64,000 nt of DNA from Halichondria panicea (taxonomy: Eukaryota > Porifera > Demospongiae > Suberitida > Halichondriidae). How positions within the stretch are numbered: the stretch's first letter is position 1; each line of letters begins with the position of its first letter. Below are positions 23,900 through 55,168 of the stretch, piece after piece. The translations under genes and the position numbers were made by a program. The DNA lies in contig NC_087386.1 in the NCBI RefSeq assembly GCF_963675165.1, positions 3,040,169 to 3,104,168 of the forward strand. Direction: 5' to 3'. The notes below the pieces were generated by a model. The model had not been told where the DNA came from, ran no database searches, and worked only from the letters and a program-made list of their open reading frames with translations.

Positions 23900-26800
23900 A
23901 TGGCATCAGGTACGTTGTTGCATTACTTACTGCGATCACTGTCATTGGCTATAGCCTGTAGCTAGTATAGAGATGGCTTATCTCACTTTACTGTTTACAA
24001 AACACTTTATAGGTACAAAAAAGTCTGTGGACTTCACCTTCCAGTGAGTTCAATCAAGCACTTCATTTATAGCAGTGGTGTGTGTCATTGTTATTCTAGT
24101 ATTATAGCATGACATTGTGTAATTCTGAGATTTAATACATGTACTTATTAAATACATGTACTACAATGGTAATTAATTAATGGTGCCGGTGGGACGGGAC
24201 GTACTTGTGATAAGCTAGTGTCATGCTTTCTGCGCATCGATACCTTCAGATACTCGTTGTGTATTTCCAACTATCCTCCTCAGTAACCTCTCTATCTCGA
24301 GTACAAGGTCTGGCTATGGTGTTCAGATCGAGGGCAACTCTCCCGTGGTGCTCTCCGACGTCTTGCGAGGGTCAGTGGCTGATCGTGCCGGGGTCATACC
24401 CGGAGACTACTTCCTTACTCTAAATGGGAGCAACATGCAAGAGTGTACTGAGGATGAGGTAGGGAGTGAACTACAAAGATTGTGCGGCTCTGCTTTCGAG
24501 ATACGGGTGGCTAGACCACACCCACTTCCCGTGACAGACATGGACAAGAGGAGAGCCCTTCTTTCTTTACAGAATAAGGTGAACACATAATTATTAGTGC
24601 ATTTTAAACGTGCGTGCACAGTGTTATGTAGTATGTAGTTAGTAACATTATTTTGTTTTCAAAGGGCAGTATCGGCATCAATAGCTGAAGATTGTCCTAC
24701 AGTACAGATACAGTTTAGTACTGTACAATAGTTAGTAAATTTAACATGCATGCTTAACTCTGTGTTGACTACACAGCAGTGCTTTACATCCCTGAGGTAT
24801 ATATCGTTATCAAAACATTCAATGTTGTTTTTATGACACCTTCTTTTCACATCAGCTTCGTACTGGAGACTTCGTCACTTGTGGATCTGAAGGCAGGTGT
24901 TACTGTGTGTCATAATTATGTTATTGTTCTTACCAGGTGTTCATAGAAACTAGAATGTTGAAGAATCCCTCCATACTAGGGCAGCAGCTTCCTTGTAGCT
25001 AGGAATGTCATTATTAATGGAGATATGGAAACATTGTATTGGCTCAGACACACACAGTGTAACTATAGACAGTGCCCTGAGCCAAAGTTCATTTTCCTGT
25101 TACCAAAGTAATAACCCTAGTACTGTGACTTGTGTGTACGAATAACGTGTATATAGTGACCCTAATTAGGCATACGTACATGTATGCGTTCAATTCTGTA
25201 TTCTCTACTCTGATACTTACACGTACCTTGTTTCTTTACACAGTGGATGATTACAGATCTCAGCTGAGTAATGCCCTAAGTGGGGTGGATGATATTCTTG
25301 GTAGCTTTGATCTCCCTCACGATCAGATGGTCCCTAGTTACGGTGTGTGGTACAGTAGTTCTTGTTTGTGTACACATAGTTATACAGTACTGTATACTGG
25401 TACGTTGTACATTCTGTGGACTCTAAAATTAATGTGCAGTGTACGTTGATTTCCATTGGAACAAATACCCTATCCTTTTTGGCTGACGCATATCGAATTT
25501 GGCAGATACACACTGTTAGAACTACTAGTGGCTACACATGTACACACACACACGCACGCACGCACACACACTGCGTACATATAAAATATACAATCAGGTG
25601 CCAATACAGTGCATGTTACTTCATGTATGTTGAAATCACCCAATATGCTTATGCTTATACTACGCTGTCTCAATGTTATTCAATTGAATAGTGTCACTTA
25701 ATTATATCAAAGTCCTCTCATTTATTTCCACCATTTTTTAACCTCTGTGCCGTCTATGCAGGGGGAACTGATCAGGAGGTGGAAATCCAGATGTATGACG
25801 CTGACAACCTCTCGTCTCCGCCCTCCAGCAGGGGGTCGGACACAGACCTCACTAGCTACGACCCTCTCTTGGATTTTTCTCGAGACGATGGGTTTGATCA
25901 CCAACCTGGAGTCAAGTCTGCGGGGGCTCAAATGAATAGTAGTGTTCAGAAAATGCAGAGAGAGATATCGGTGAGTACATAACTGTACTAATTGTCTGAT
26001 GACGTACTGTGTTTCACACAACTCTTTTCCAGTGCAGTATAATTGTGTATACATACATGTACATGCACATGTTAGTAGTTTCAAAGCAATGCTCGTTCTT
26101 GTAACAATCATCATTTTAGAGGTACATGTACAAAACCTAACCTGCCTTCCTAAAGCAAAATAATCCTTAATGTACAAAAGCTAGTATTGCCAATCGTAGT
26201 TAACAATCTACAGTTATGCCTCGAGACATAGCCGCACGAGAAATACAGTAAAGCTGACTGTGTGTGTGTGTGTGTATCTGTCTGTCTATTCCAACTGTAA
26301 CTGCACAACAATTGCTGAAAACTAACAGCTTCTATAGGTTAGTTCTAGCCACGTTCCCTTGGAATTTGATTGTGGATTTGTAAAACTAAAGTTTCTTTCT
26401 CGAGTTAATTATGAATGATCGAAGGCTGTTGCAGTTTCTTCAGAATCGTATCTCTTCACACACAGTTTCTAAAGTGCTAGCTATTTGTGTGCTACAAGAG
26501 TGAGAAAAGAGCTGCAAAGCTAGCTGTACACTAGCTGCCAGAAGCAGCATTGTGAACTTTAATCGCTCTGCAGATCCGCCCCTTTTTTACAAAATTTAGA
26601 ATTTATTATTCAATGGGAGGAAATGTACAATGTCATAATATCAAACTACTTCTAGCATCATACATCTATGTTTCTATCCTTTGAGTTAGCTTTTTAACTA
26701 GAGCATTGGAGTGCTAACCCTCGGCTGTTGACATGAATAATAAAGATCCATGGCAACCAAAAATAGTGTTACAATAATTAAATGCTGGCTATAAGCAGCA

Positions 26801-29312
26801 AGTAACAGAGAGCTTGAGGCATGCGAACTTGAGAACGGAGTTTTAGTAGGCAGGATAATTTTATAAAATTCTAGCTTTCTACTTTAGTGACCCTGTTCCA
26901 TTGTTCGTGGTACGGGATCACTTTAGCTGTAAATATGTACCTCGAATGAAGGCCTCGTGCAGCTAGATAACCACAGCCAACGTGCAAGTTAGCTTTATTT
27001 GACAACGAAACAACATCAAATCTGCCACTATTAACTCCATTAACGTGTTGTATGGAGGGAGCGTTATGGCATCCAGGTGAGCGATCACACACAAAAACAA
27101 CCAAGCGACTACTATAACACGTGGCACGGCCTTGGGTTAATAAATGCAAAACATGCCTCGAGGTATTAAGCACTCTGGTGCCTAGTGGGATAGTTGTACA
27201 TGTAGCACTAATGTGTGGGAATTTGTAACATTTTGTTTTCACATAAAATTATGATGTACTCTTGCTCTCTTTTAGAACATGAAGCATCTAATGAAAGACG
27301 TCTCCAACAAGAAAGAAAAGAAGAAAAACGCACGAGAGCAACAAACAGTGAGAACAGAAGCAGCCTTTAAACCCTCCCACCCCTCACACACTACTAAAAC
27401 AAGACAAACAGTCACAGCTGCTGCTAAACCTGACTTAAATGAAGAATTGGCTGAACTAGACGAGCTAGAAGAACAACTCAAGTGGGTAACCTCACCAGTC
27501 GGCTCAGGCAGTCATGTGACCTCGAATAATGACCGACGGCTAAGACAGGCTACCAAAAAAACTGAGAGGTCACCGCCACCCAGAAAAATTGACGATAGTG
27601 TATATACAACTACTCAAAAGCCCGAAAGAAGTTTATCACCATCATCAAGGCAACCTGATCGAAGTGTTTCCTCATCATCGAGACAGCTTGAGCGAAGCAC
27701 GTCTCCACCTAGTAATGCATCCAATAAGCAACCCAAAAAGCCAAAAAAGACCCCAGAAGATCGAGAAAAGTCACCACCTGTTAGGAAGCCCAAACGTGCG
27801 AAATCACCAACACCAAGAGAACCAACACCAAGAGAACCAGAACGTGGCACGTCACCCCCACCCACTCAACCAGACAGAGCTGTATCCCCTACTAGCAAGG
27901 CACCTGGTAGAATTGAACGATTCTTCAGAAGGTCAAAGTCTCCTCAATCACAACCGGAAAGAAGTGTTTCTCCACCAGCTGTTAAGGACAAGTTCAGTGC
28001 ACCACTTCGACCAAAAAATAAAGTAGTTGAGCAGTTGCCTGGCATGGAGGCATCTGGTTATGTGGAGGAGAGTCGTTCAAAGGGGGTGAATAAGATATAT
28101 TTTGGGCACCCAGCTTCTGATATTCCTGAGAAATCTTCGCCTAGTGTGGAGGATGCAACCTCTGGTCTCCCTGATAATAGTGAGTAGATTTTATCGTTTG
28201 CTTACATGTGGCAGTATATGTACTAGTCATGTTGTTACAATGTGTTACATGCTGTACATGTACGTATGAGTTTTAATGCTTTGTAAATGTACATGTAGTT
28301 CAAGATGCCCCTCTTTTATGCTCTATTCTGGTAGTTAGAGGTTCGATAATTGTGAATTATGTACAATCATTACATGATCATTGATGGGTACATATATCTG
28401 TACGGTCAATAATTATGATTGCTTGGTTGCCACTCTCGTATAGTTCACGGCTGGACTAGGGAGAACGTTGGACAATGGATCAAGCAGCTCAACATATCAC
28501 TGTATGCCCACTACTACCCTCTATTTTCAAAGCACCAAATTACTGGTGAGATAATTGTAATAATTATGCCTCGGTGCGCATGCGCAAGCAAAGTATACGG
28601 TAGTGTGTGTGTGTAGACTGCTACATCTGCTCAAGGATCAATGAAGTGCAAGTAAGAGTTTCTAAGGCTTTTAGTCATGTTTTCTTAGATTTTAATTCGT
28701 GGAATCGTGTACCGTATAGAGGGTATATTTTGAGGGTATAAATGTTCGTGGTTTTCGCGGATTAGGCATGAACCGCGACGCGAATTTAATATTCCATGCA
28801 CGCATGCTGCAAAAAAGGCGCTATTCCACGAAAATTAAATCCGCGAAAACCCTTCTAAAGGCACATCCGCGAAAATTTATACCCTCAAAATATACCTGCT
28901 ATACGGTATGTGGGAGACTCTGCTCTGTTCACTCATGTATTGACTCTCAACATGCAGGTCGAACTCTGTTGAGGCTAACAAGCTCCAAGCTCAAAGTCAT
29001 GGGAATCAACAACTCCGTCCACTGGTAAATTGTAACTTCTGCTTCGAACAAATTACTGATTAATCGTAGGAGCTAACAAATTATGTGCACTGTCAGCACA
29101 TTGATAATGCAGTGTGTTGTGTAATACCATACTACATAATGACCTGTTTGTTGTGTGTGATTCAACTCAGTCTGAAATATTTGTTTACTGTCCTCTCCAG
29201 TCGCATCCTGGCAACGGAAATTGGGAAGCTAAAGATTCGTCAAGAGCAGGTCGAATTGAGAGAGCTACAGTTTGACAGTGAAGACGAGACTGGAATAGTC
29301 TCTGTCGTGTAG
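23900..29312 (+). CDS. PDZ and SAM domain protein with Ser-Pro repeat linker, 610 aa
   Basis: Ten exons in phase: 23900-23909, 24013-24043, 24308-24578, 24856-24896, 25257-25342, 25762-25970, 27276-28179, 28444-28545, 28958-29024, 29201-29312. The PDZ (residues about 13-95) has SGYGVQIEGNSPVV as its carboxylate-loop region and DRAGVIPGDYFLTLNG. Exon 7 is a long low-complexity linker with recurring P-E/D-R-S-x-S-P units (residues about 310-480), which look like proline-directed phosphorylation sites. The SAM domain (residues about 518-580) has HGWTRENVGQWIKQLNI and GRTLLRLTSSKLKVMGI, then a short helical acidic tail. The order PDZ-linker-SAM recalls neurabin-type scaffolds, but no PP1-binding motif or long coiled coil is seen, so orthology is open. 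The first exon, only 10 bp (MASG), is the least certain. It was placed because it gives correct splice sites and phase. Confidence 0.85.
26215..26560 (+). repeat. GCCTCGAGGC-family element in PDZ-SAM intron 6
   Basis: Starts ATGCCTCGAGACATAGCC, has a (TG)n stretch, then AACTAACAGCTTCTATAGG and CTCGAGTTAATTATG. It is in the opposite orientation to 32285-32860 and 54590-55168, and diverged. From 26561 to 27275 the intron holds nothing I can name. Confidence 0.6.
28562..28700 (+). repeat. 5' part of the ATGCCTCGG dispersed element
   Basis: Carries TTATGCCTCGGTGCGCATGC, GTAGACTGCTACATCTGCTC and GTGCAAGTAAGAGTTTCTA, as at 38653 and 41431. The copy is truncated where the adjoining TACCGTATAG element begins. 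Confidence 0.7.
28710..28908. repeat. MITE in PDZ-SAM intron 8, TACCGTATAGAG ends
   Basis: Left TACCGTATAGAGGGTATATT and right AATATACCTGCTATACGGTA are inverted ends, with inner pairs GAGGGTATAAAT / ATTTATACCCTC. It is about 199 bp and most like the ends of 12251-12664. Confidence 0.8.
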
Positions 29313-29723
29313 CATTCTCCACAAACTTTTTATTTCACAGCATTCTATTATAGTGAACGTTTTAATTCTCTACTACGTGTAGTTTTGATTTTCATATGGA
29401 TCTATAGCAGTCAGGATTTCATTTTGTAATCAAACCCATTATAATATATATAATTTTTGTATAGTACATATTAATTAATTACAGAGAAGAATTGTCACTA
29501 AAGCATGCACACACCCACAAGTCTGGCATTTAGTAACGCCCACGGCTTCTGGTCATGAATATTGTTATACCTGTTAAAATTAATCGAAGTTGCATGCCAT
29601 CATAATCGATCAGCTTGGTCACCTGCACCATAGCTAGCTACTATAAATGTTTGGTCTTTAACCGAGCTACGGTAGCTAGCTATATAAGTATACGTGTGCA
29701 GAATAGCAACCTCTAGCTATATA

Positions 29724-49868
<20,145 letters not shown>

Positions 49869-50506
49869 GACAATGTTTTTAGCACATCCACCGAGACATT
49901 ATACAGGACTATCAACGACTTTTTTTTATGAGTAGGCTTTGTCACATGTTTTAATTATTTTGTGTTGAATGAATTTGTGTTGAATGATTTCTGTAATAAT
50001 AATATTATTTAAGAAACACACTCTCAATAATTATTAATGTTTGGAATTTGACCAATATTATTATAATTACCAGTTGACTGCGTGTGATATGGCGGTGGAC
50101 AGGGAAAACAGCTATGTGTAAATACGGATTAATTTTTTATGAATTCAGTGTCAAACGTAATTAGCGTTAGTAAAATTATTATTGCTTGCTATAACGAGGC
50201 ATAATTATTAGGAATGCATGCCTGGATGTTGGATCAGGCTGATAATAAATGTACGCGTTTATTTTATATGTACTTCTACACTTCATATTTCATGCATGCG
50301 TGTACACGACCAATTAAGCTGCACTATGAGTATAATAGATCATGCATGTAATCTGGTATTTGTTAACACATTGTTAGCAAAATAATGGGTTCAATTAGTA
50401 CATGTATATGTATGTGGATCCGATGATCACACATGTATAGGTATACGTACATAGTCATAACAGTGCTAGCAACACACACTAAATATAAACATCGAGCTGC
50501 AACATT
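49869..50506. other. Convergent intergenic region between P-Rex and the TRAF-like gene
   Basis: AT-rich, with an AATAAT-rich stretch near 49990-50040 that could hold the P-Rex polyadenylation signal. No gene is seen. Confidence 0.5.
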
Positions 50507-50676
50507 CAACTGAGACGTGATCCACTGCAAAAATGAGGTAATCCTTCCTTAAATAATTAGGGCTGAGACATCAGAGCTCAGTATCCGGCCGCCGGTAAAC
50601 ACGCAACTGAGACGTGATCCACTACAAAAATGAGACAATCATTCTTTAAATAATTGGGGCTGAGACATCGGAGCTC
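50507..50676 (-). repeat. Tandem duplication of the TRAF-like gene 3' end, 97-bp offset
   Basis: 50604-50676 (coding) and 50507-50579 (after the stop) match over about 73 bp with few changes, sharing CAACTGAGACGTGATCCACT and AAATAATT. In the distal copy the codon matching Arg in ELRC reads TGA. The present stop lies at 50578-50580, at the junction. Confidence 0.8.
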
Positions 50677-52182
50677 AAAGAATGAAGGCCAACCGTATCC
50701 ACCGGTAAGACTGTTTGTGTGCCTTCTGTTACCACAATCACCACAAGTATCATCGTAGACAATCCCTGTAGTCTCATTTCTCCCAGCAACTTGATCAGTG
50801 ATAGTAACAGTGACTTCACCTCGAAACGGCCATACAAGACGCTCATCATATTTTCCTTTAATGATGTACACATACAGTGACATGTGAGTTCCATCAATGC
50901 CATGAGGTTTAGCACTAAGTAACATCTTGTAACCTTCATTGGAGTAAAAAGGAGCAGAGTTCCATGTGTTTTTCTTGGCTTTTATTTGCTTAAAATTTCG
51001 CATTTTCAGTTCCACTGGTGGTATAGTAGAAGTGACCATAGGAGGTAACACTGGTGCACAGGGGGTGATAGATGGTTGCTTTCTTGCACACACGTCACCA
51101 GACTGAGGGTCAGAAACAGAAGCAGATCCTGATTGAGCGAAAAGTGTTACAACCTGATGATTAAGCGCTCGTACTTGTAACTGTACATTTTTGTACATCC
51201 TACTTGTATCAGCAAGGCTTTGTTTGAGGGACGTGTTTTCTTTTTTCAGTGCCGTCATCTTATTTCCGAAATTTCTCTTTAGAGAATTGATTTCTTTCTT
51301 CAATGTATCTAAGTCTGACCGGAGCTGTTTCTCTAAATGTTTACTATCAACCACTTTGCTAGTGAGACATAGATTAAGAGTGTGATTCTCAATTCTCAAT
51401 TCTTTAACCTCTTGTACAATTTCTCTGTGCGATATTGCTAGCAAAGACATATGTTCAACAATGCTCTCTCTCAGATGAGCCGGCATTTCTTTACGTGGAA
51501 ACAGAACCTTACATCCAGCGTAATTAAAATTACATTCAATAGGAGCAAGGTCACACTCATTAGATACATGTTGCTCAAGGTAATTTCGTTGAGGATTTTC
51601 CCCACATTCAAATGGGCAGGGAAGGGGGAACTTTGGGCAGAGGGGCCAGTGGTTCTCGGTGATATCGTCGAGGACAGAGGATTGGCCGCAATACTGACAG
51701 GTGTAGGGTTTTTTCGGGCACAGATTAGTCTCATGATTTTCAATGTCCTTTCGAGGGAATGAACAGTTACAGAATTTACAAGAGATATAAATAACTCCAC
51801 AACCTTCTAATCGAGCATCATTCACTGGTAATTTATTTAAATGCTCTGACAATTTTCCCATTTCATCGGCCCACAAACATCCTTCATCTTTATGAGGACA
51901 GTGGATACGAAGACCATTGATTGTGCGTTTGAGCTGCTTGTTGGGAAATATGATACGAAAATGTTGGTTACAGAGAGGACAAGGTTTTCCACTACTTTTG
52001 ATGGTATCGATACACTCTTTACAGAAACAGTTCCCACACTCACAGTCCAAGAGACAGGGGTTAGTGAGGAGTTGAAGGCAAATAGAGCATTCCAACTGAA
52101 TCTCTTGAGGAGGCTGTTTTACAAAGGAAACCTCAAAACCATCCTGGTGAATGACAGGCTTGAGAGGCTGCAAATCTGCCAT
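50578..52182 (-). CDS. TRAF-like RING, TRAF-zinc-finger and MATH protein, 534 aa
   Basis: Single open frame. A RING finger lies at residues about 32-73 (CSICLQLLTNPCLLDC, CGNCFCKECI, CPLCNQHF), followed by TRAF-type zinc fingers to about 240 (CPHKDEGCLW, CPKKPYTCQYC, CPFECGENPQRN, CNFNYAGC). A coiled coil spans about 250-345, then a linker and a C-terminal MATH domain from about 385 (NEGYKMLLSAKPHGIDGTHM, YIIKGKYDERLVWPFRGEVT, CLIFVVDHVSV). TRAF proteins trimerise through coil and MATH, bind cytoplasmic tails of receptors and use the RING for ubiquitin ligation. That role is inferred, and the receptor is unknown. The absence of introns points to retrocopy origin or a sponge TRAF expansion. 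The last residues (ACLPAAGY) arise from the local duplication and replace the natural end. Confidence 0.9.
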   Translation of the reverse strand: MADLQPLKPVIHQDGFEVSFVKQPPQEIQLECSICLQLLTNPCLLDCECGNCFCKECIDTIKSSGKPCPLCNQHFRIIFPNKQLKRTINGLRIHCPHKDEGCLWADEMGKLSEHLNKLPVNDARLEGCGVIYISCKFCNCSFPRKDIENHETNLCPKKPYTCQYCGQSSVLDDITENHWPLCPKFPLPCPFECGENPQRNYLEQHVSNECDLAPIECNFNYAGCKVLFPRKEMPAHLRESIVEHMSLLAISHREIVQEVKELRIENHTLNLCLTSKVVDSKHLEKQLRSDLDTLKKEINSLKRNFGNKMTALKKENTSLKQSLADTSRMYKNVQLQVRALNHQVVTLFAQSGSASVSDPQSGDVCARKQPSITPCAPVLPPMVTSTIPPVELKMRNFKQIKAKKNTWNSAPFYSNEGYKMLLSAKPHGIDGTHMSLYVYIIKGKYDERLVWPFRGEVTVTITDQVAGRNETTGIVYDDTCGDCGNRRHTNSLTGGYGWPSFFELRCLSPNYLKNDCLIFVVDHVSVACLPAAGY

Positions 52183-53292
52183 AGTTCACTCTGGTTCACT
52201 TCAGGATAGATCTAATGAAGGGCGTGGCATTCAACAGGAAGGCTTATAGCACTGCACACATTGCATAAAAACATTTGCACTGTGAAAGTAGTACGTTGGC
52301 CGGGAGAAGCACCAAAAAGCGTGGAAACTAGAGCAGGAGTCGGAGAGCCAGGTCAATCTGTCACACAACGTCAATTGTGCACATTTCAAAATCTTTATCA
52401 GCTCATTTGCAATGCCAATTTGTCGTACTGCAACAGAGTTAGTCTCGATCTGTTGGGAGCACGTAGCTTGTCTGCTGTCTCAAATCAAAAAGATTTGCTT
52501 GTGGGTACTTATGTTATTAGATCATCAATCTGTGCCATACAGCTAGTAGATCTATAGACTCAGAGAGGTTGCGCAGTTCTGTGCAACTTCACACACCTGA
52601 ATATTTCAATCCATGTTCCAATACCACAGTGACACACACATTGCACAATACTTACAGGACAAAGTATAGCTGAAGGTTTTGTCCATTGTTCTCTAGTGCG
52701 AGGGTCTGTCTAACTGCATGCCCCTATGAGCTGCATGCATGCTAACGATGAGTGTTTTTACGGCATGGTAAGGTTAGAACCACTATTTATAATTGTGTAA
52801 TGGAATCAGCAGCATGTGCGAAAATGGGCTAGAAACAAATCCATCATGCAGAAGAAGCAGTGGGTTGACAAGAACCTATACCGCAGTGTTAATTGATGTA
52901 ATTACTGCGGCAGGAGAAACGAATTGTATAGGCGTATAGCTAATTATAAAATGGTGCTTAAATGCATGCGCAATAAAAATTATATTCACATTTTGTATAA
53001 CAGCGCTGTATAATTACACATAACAGTCTACGATATAGATATAACGGACCGAGGCGAAAATCTGTAGAGTCTCACGAATATAGCTGAATCACTACAATAT
53101 AACTAGTGTTCAAGCTGGCGCTGTGCTAATGCCTCTCGCCATGATTTGCTTTCGCTCAAAAGTATAGAAGAGAAAGTATAGAAGAGGAAAAAGTGTATAA
53201 AATAATCTGTCTAAAACTGACTTGCAGTTGTATAATTATGGTATCATTGTTGTGTTTTGTGGCTGCTTATACCAGGACCTCAAGGATCTAGG
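52183..53292. other. Upstream flank of the TRAF-like gene, no further gene
   Basis: The first 100 bp or so should hold the TRAF promoter; no clear TATA box is seen. Near 53240-53292, GTGTTTTGTGGCTGCTTATA and ACCAGGACCTCAAGG resemble GCCTCGAGGC-family sequence at about 54650, so the following element may have landed in a copy of that family. Confidence 0.5.
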
Positions 53293-54395
53293 TAGCCTCG
53301 ATCCCAGGCCGAGTTTTCGCTTTTATAACGGTTAGGCGAACAACTGGGCCTGGTACTAGTTGTCTGCGCATGTGTCAAATTTTCATTGTATATTTGTGGT
53401 CGGCAAAAATATTTAATAAATCAATAATAGAAATTTGTACACAGAAAATGCACAGAGTGAGTACACAAAAGATGCACATAGGGAGCTGCTTCACAAAGGC
53501 CTGGGGAGTTGCCAGTTGTGCTGCAGCACAATTACAGTGACCCAGGGCAACTTCAGGATAATTGAATGCCTTCAAATTACGTTTCAAAAAGATTTAGCAG
53601 GCTGCTGGACTTCTCTGATTCTAGGCCCCAACTCGTAACTCATTGCTTGAGAAAACGTAGATTCTCTTGATGTCTCTGAGCTACCCAGCAACGCTCGAAT
53701 GAGCAGGTCATACTCCAGTCCTGTGTCTGTGAGTATAGGACAATATTAAAAGAAACCAAAGACGGTTAAACCCTTACCTCAAACTGTCCAGTCTCGTCCG
53801 TTAGTATAGCCAAGAGGAGCACTGTTGGGATAGCTGGATATTAGCCATTGCTCCTGTACAGAGAAGTAGATATTTTAAATACGTGTAGATCTATATATAC
53901 ATATTAAATTTCTCGGTTTTATAGTGTCATTGTCGACGAGCTGATGATGGCAGCACCAAGTTCTCTAGCTCACACTCTTCACTTGATCCACCATATTAAT
54001 TAATGATGAAACTATAGTCTACCTACATTCTTGCCAAACATGAACAAGACTTGACATGATAGCATAGCCGGCCATAGGGCCCACACAAAAATATCTGACC
54101 TTAACAAGCTTGACAAAGCTTTATACCTCTTCACTTGTTGTTCAGTCTTCAGAATAAGCTTCAGAGAAGAGAGAAGCTTCAGCTAAGAGCCATTCCAATC
54201 GATTCCAATAATGATAAAACGGGAACTGACTTCTAGTACACGATAGTACACGAATATAAATGTCACGAAAGTGAACGAGAATATCCATTCGTCAGAATCT
54301 GACGAACGACTGACGCATGCGCAGACAACTAGTACCAGGCCCAGTTGTTCGCCTAACCGTTATAAAAGCGAAAACTCGGCCTGGGATCGAGGCTA
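53293..54395. mobile_element. Non-autonomous element with 85-bp TIRs and perfect 9-bp target duplication
   Basis: Left TIR 53293-53377 and right TIR 54311-54395 are reverse complements with about one difference. Both begin TAGCCTCGATCCCAGGCCGA. The flanks GGATCTAGG (53284-53292) and GGATCTAGG (54396-54404) are identical 9-bp direct repeats. The 930-bp core has no transposase frame. Long TIRs with 9-bp duplication suggest a Mutator-like (or Merlin-like) enzyme. This is the best-preserved member of the TAGYCTCGA family, which also includes 3683-3791, 10354-10598, 15395-15480 and 17519-17573. Confidence 0.9.
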
Positions 54396-54589
54396 GGATC
54401 TAGGAAGCAACAAAGAAGAAGATTTTGTTTTCAATTAATTATAAGCGGAAGTGCATAATTATTTCATAAAGTTAGCTTATCTATATAAAGTCACTGAGAA
54501 GAAAAGACTTATTACATGCATCTATTGTTGTATTATGTGGCTTTAATACCAGGACCTCAAGAAAGAAGAAAATTGGATCTGTAGTTCAT

Positions 54590-55168
54590 GCAGTGTATAA
54601 TTATAATATTTAAGAAGAAAAGACTTGTGTACATGCATATTGTTATCTATAGTAGTGTTTTGTGGCTTACCAGGCCCTCAAGAAAAATATGATTCTGCCA
54701 GGAGGATCTGGATCTGGGGAATGAGCGCGCATGCGCATTACATCCATAGGAATAATTAAAGGGTGTGTCCAAAGAGATCAATTTCACAAATGGCTACTGC
54801 TAGCTAGCTGTTTTAACAGGTATTTTCTGAGTCTTGTAGCTAACAAAAAGCTAGCGCTTTAGTGCAAGGCTAACTCATATGTTGAATAGAAAGTTTGTGC
54901 GGACAGATGATGCTATGAAAGATTCTGAAGAGACTGCAACAGCCTTCAATGTGAGTCAAACTAGCCATAACTCGAGAAAGAAGCTTTAGTTTGCTAATCC
55001 ACGAATCAAAATCCAAGAGAACGTGGCTAGAAGCCTATAGAAGCTGTTAGTTTTCGTCGCATTGCAACCGTTGAGCAGTTACAGCTGGAACAGACACACA
55101 GACACACACACACACACACACAGTCAGCTTTACCGTATCCCTCATGCGGCTACGCCTCGAGGCATAAT
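54590..55168 (-). repeat. GCCTCGAGGC-family element, near-full copy
   Basis: Collinear with 32285-32860: GTGGCTTACCAGGCCCTC, GCGCATGCGCATTACATCC, CACAAATGGCTACT, GTTAGTTTTCGTCGCATTGC, an (AC)n tract and CAGTCAGCTTTACCGTATCC. It ends GCCTCGAGGCATAATTATA immediately before the minisatellite. Confidence 0.75.

Noticed and set aside
25244-25256. Earlier splice acceptor for PDZ-SAM exon 5
   Set aside because: Using the AG at 25242-25243 gives an immediate TGA. The AG at 25255-25256 restores phase.
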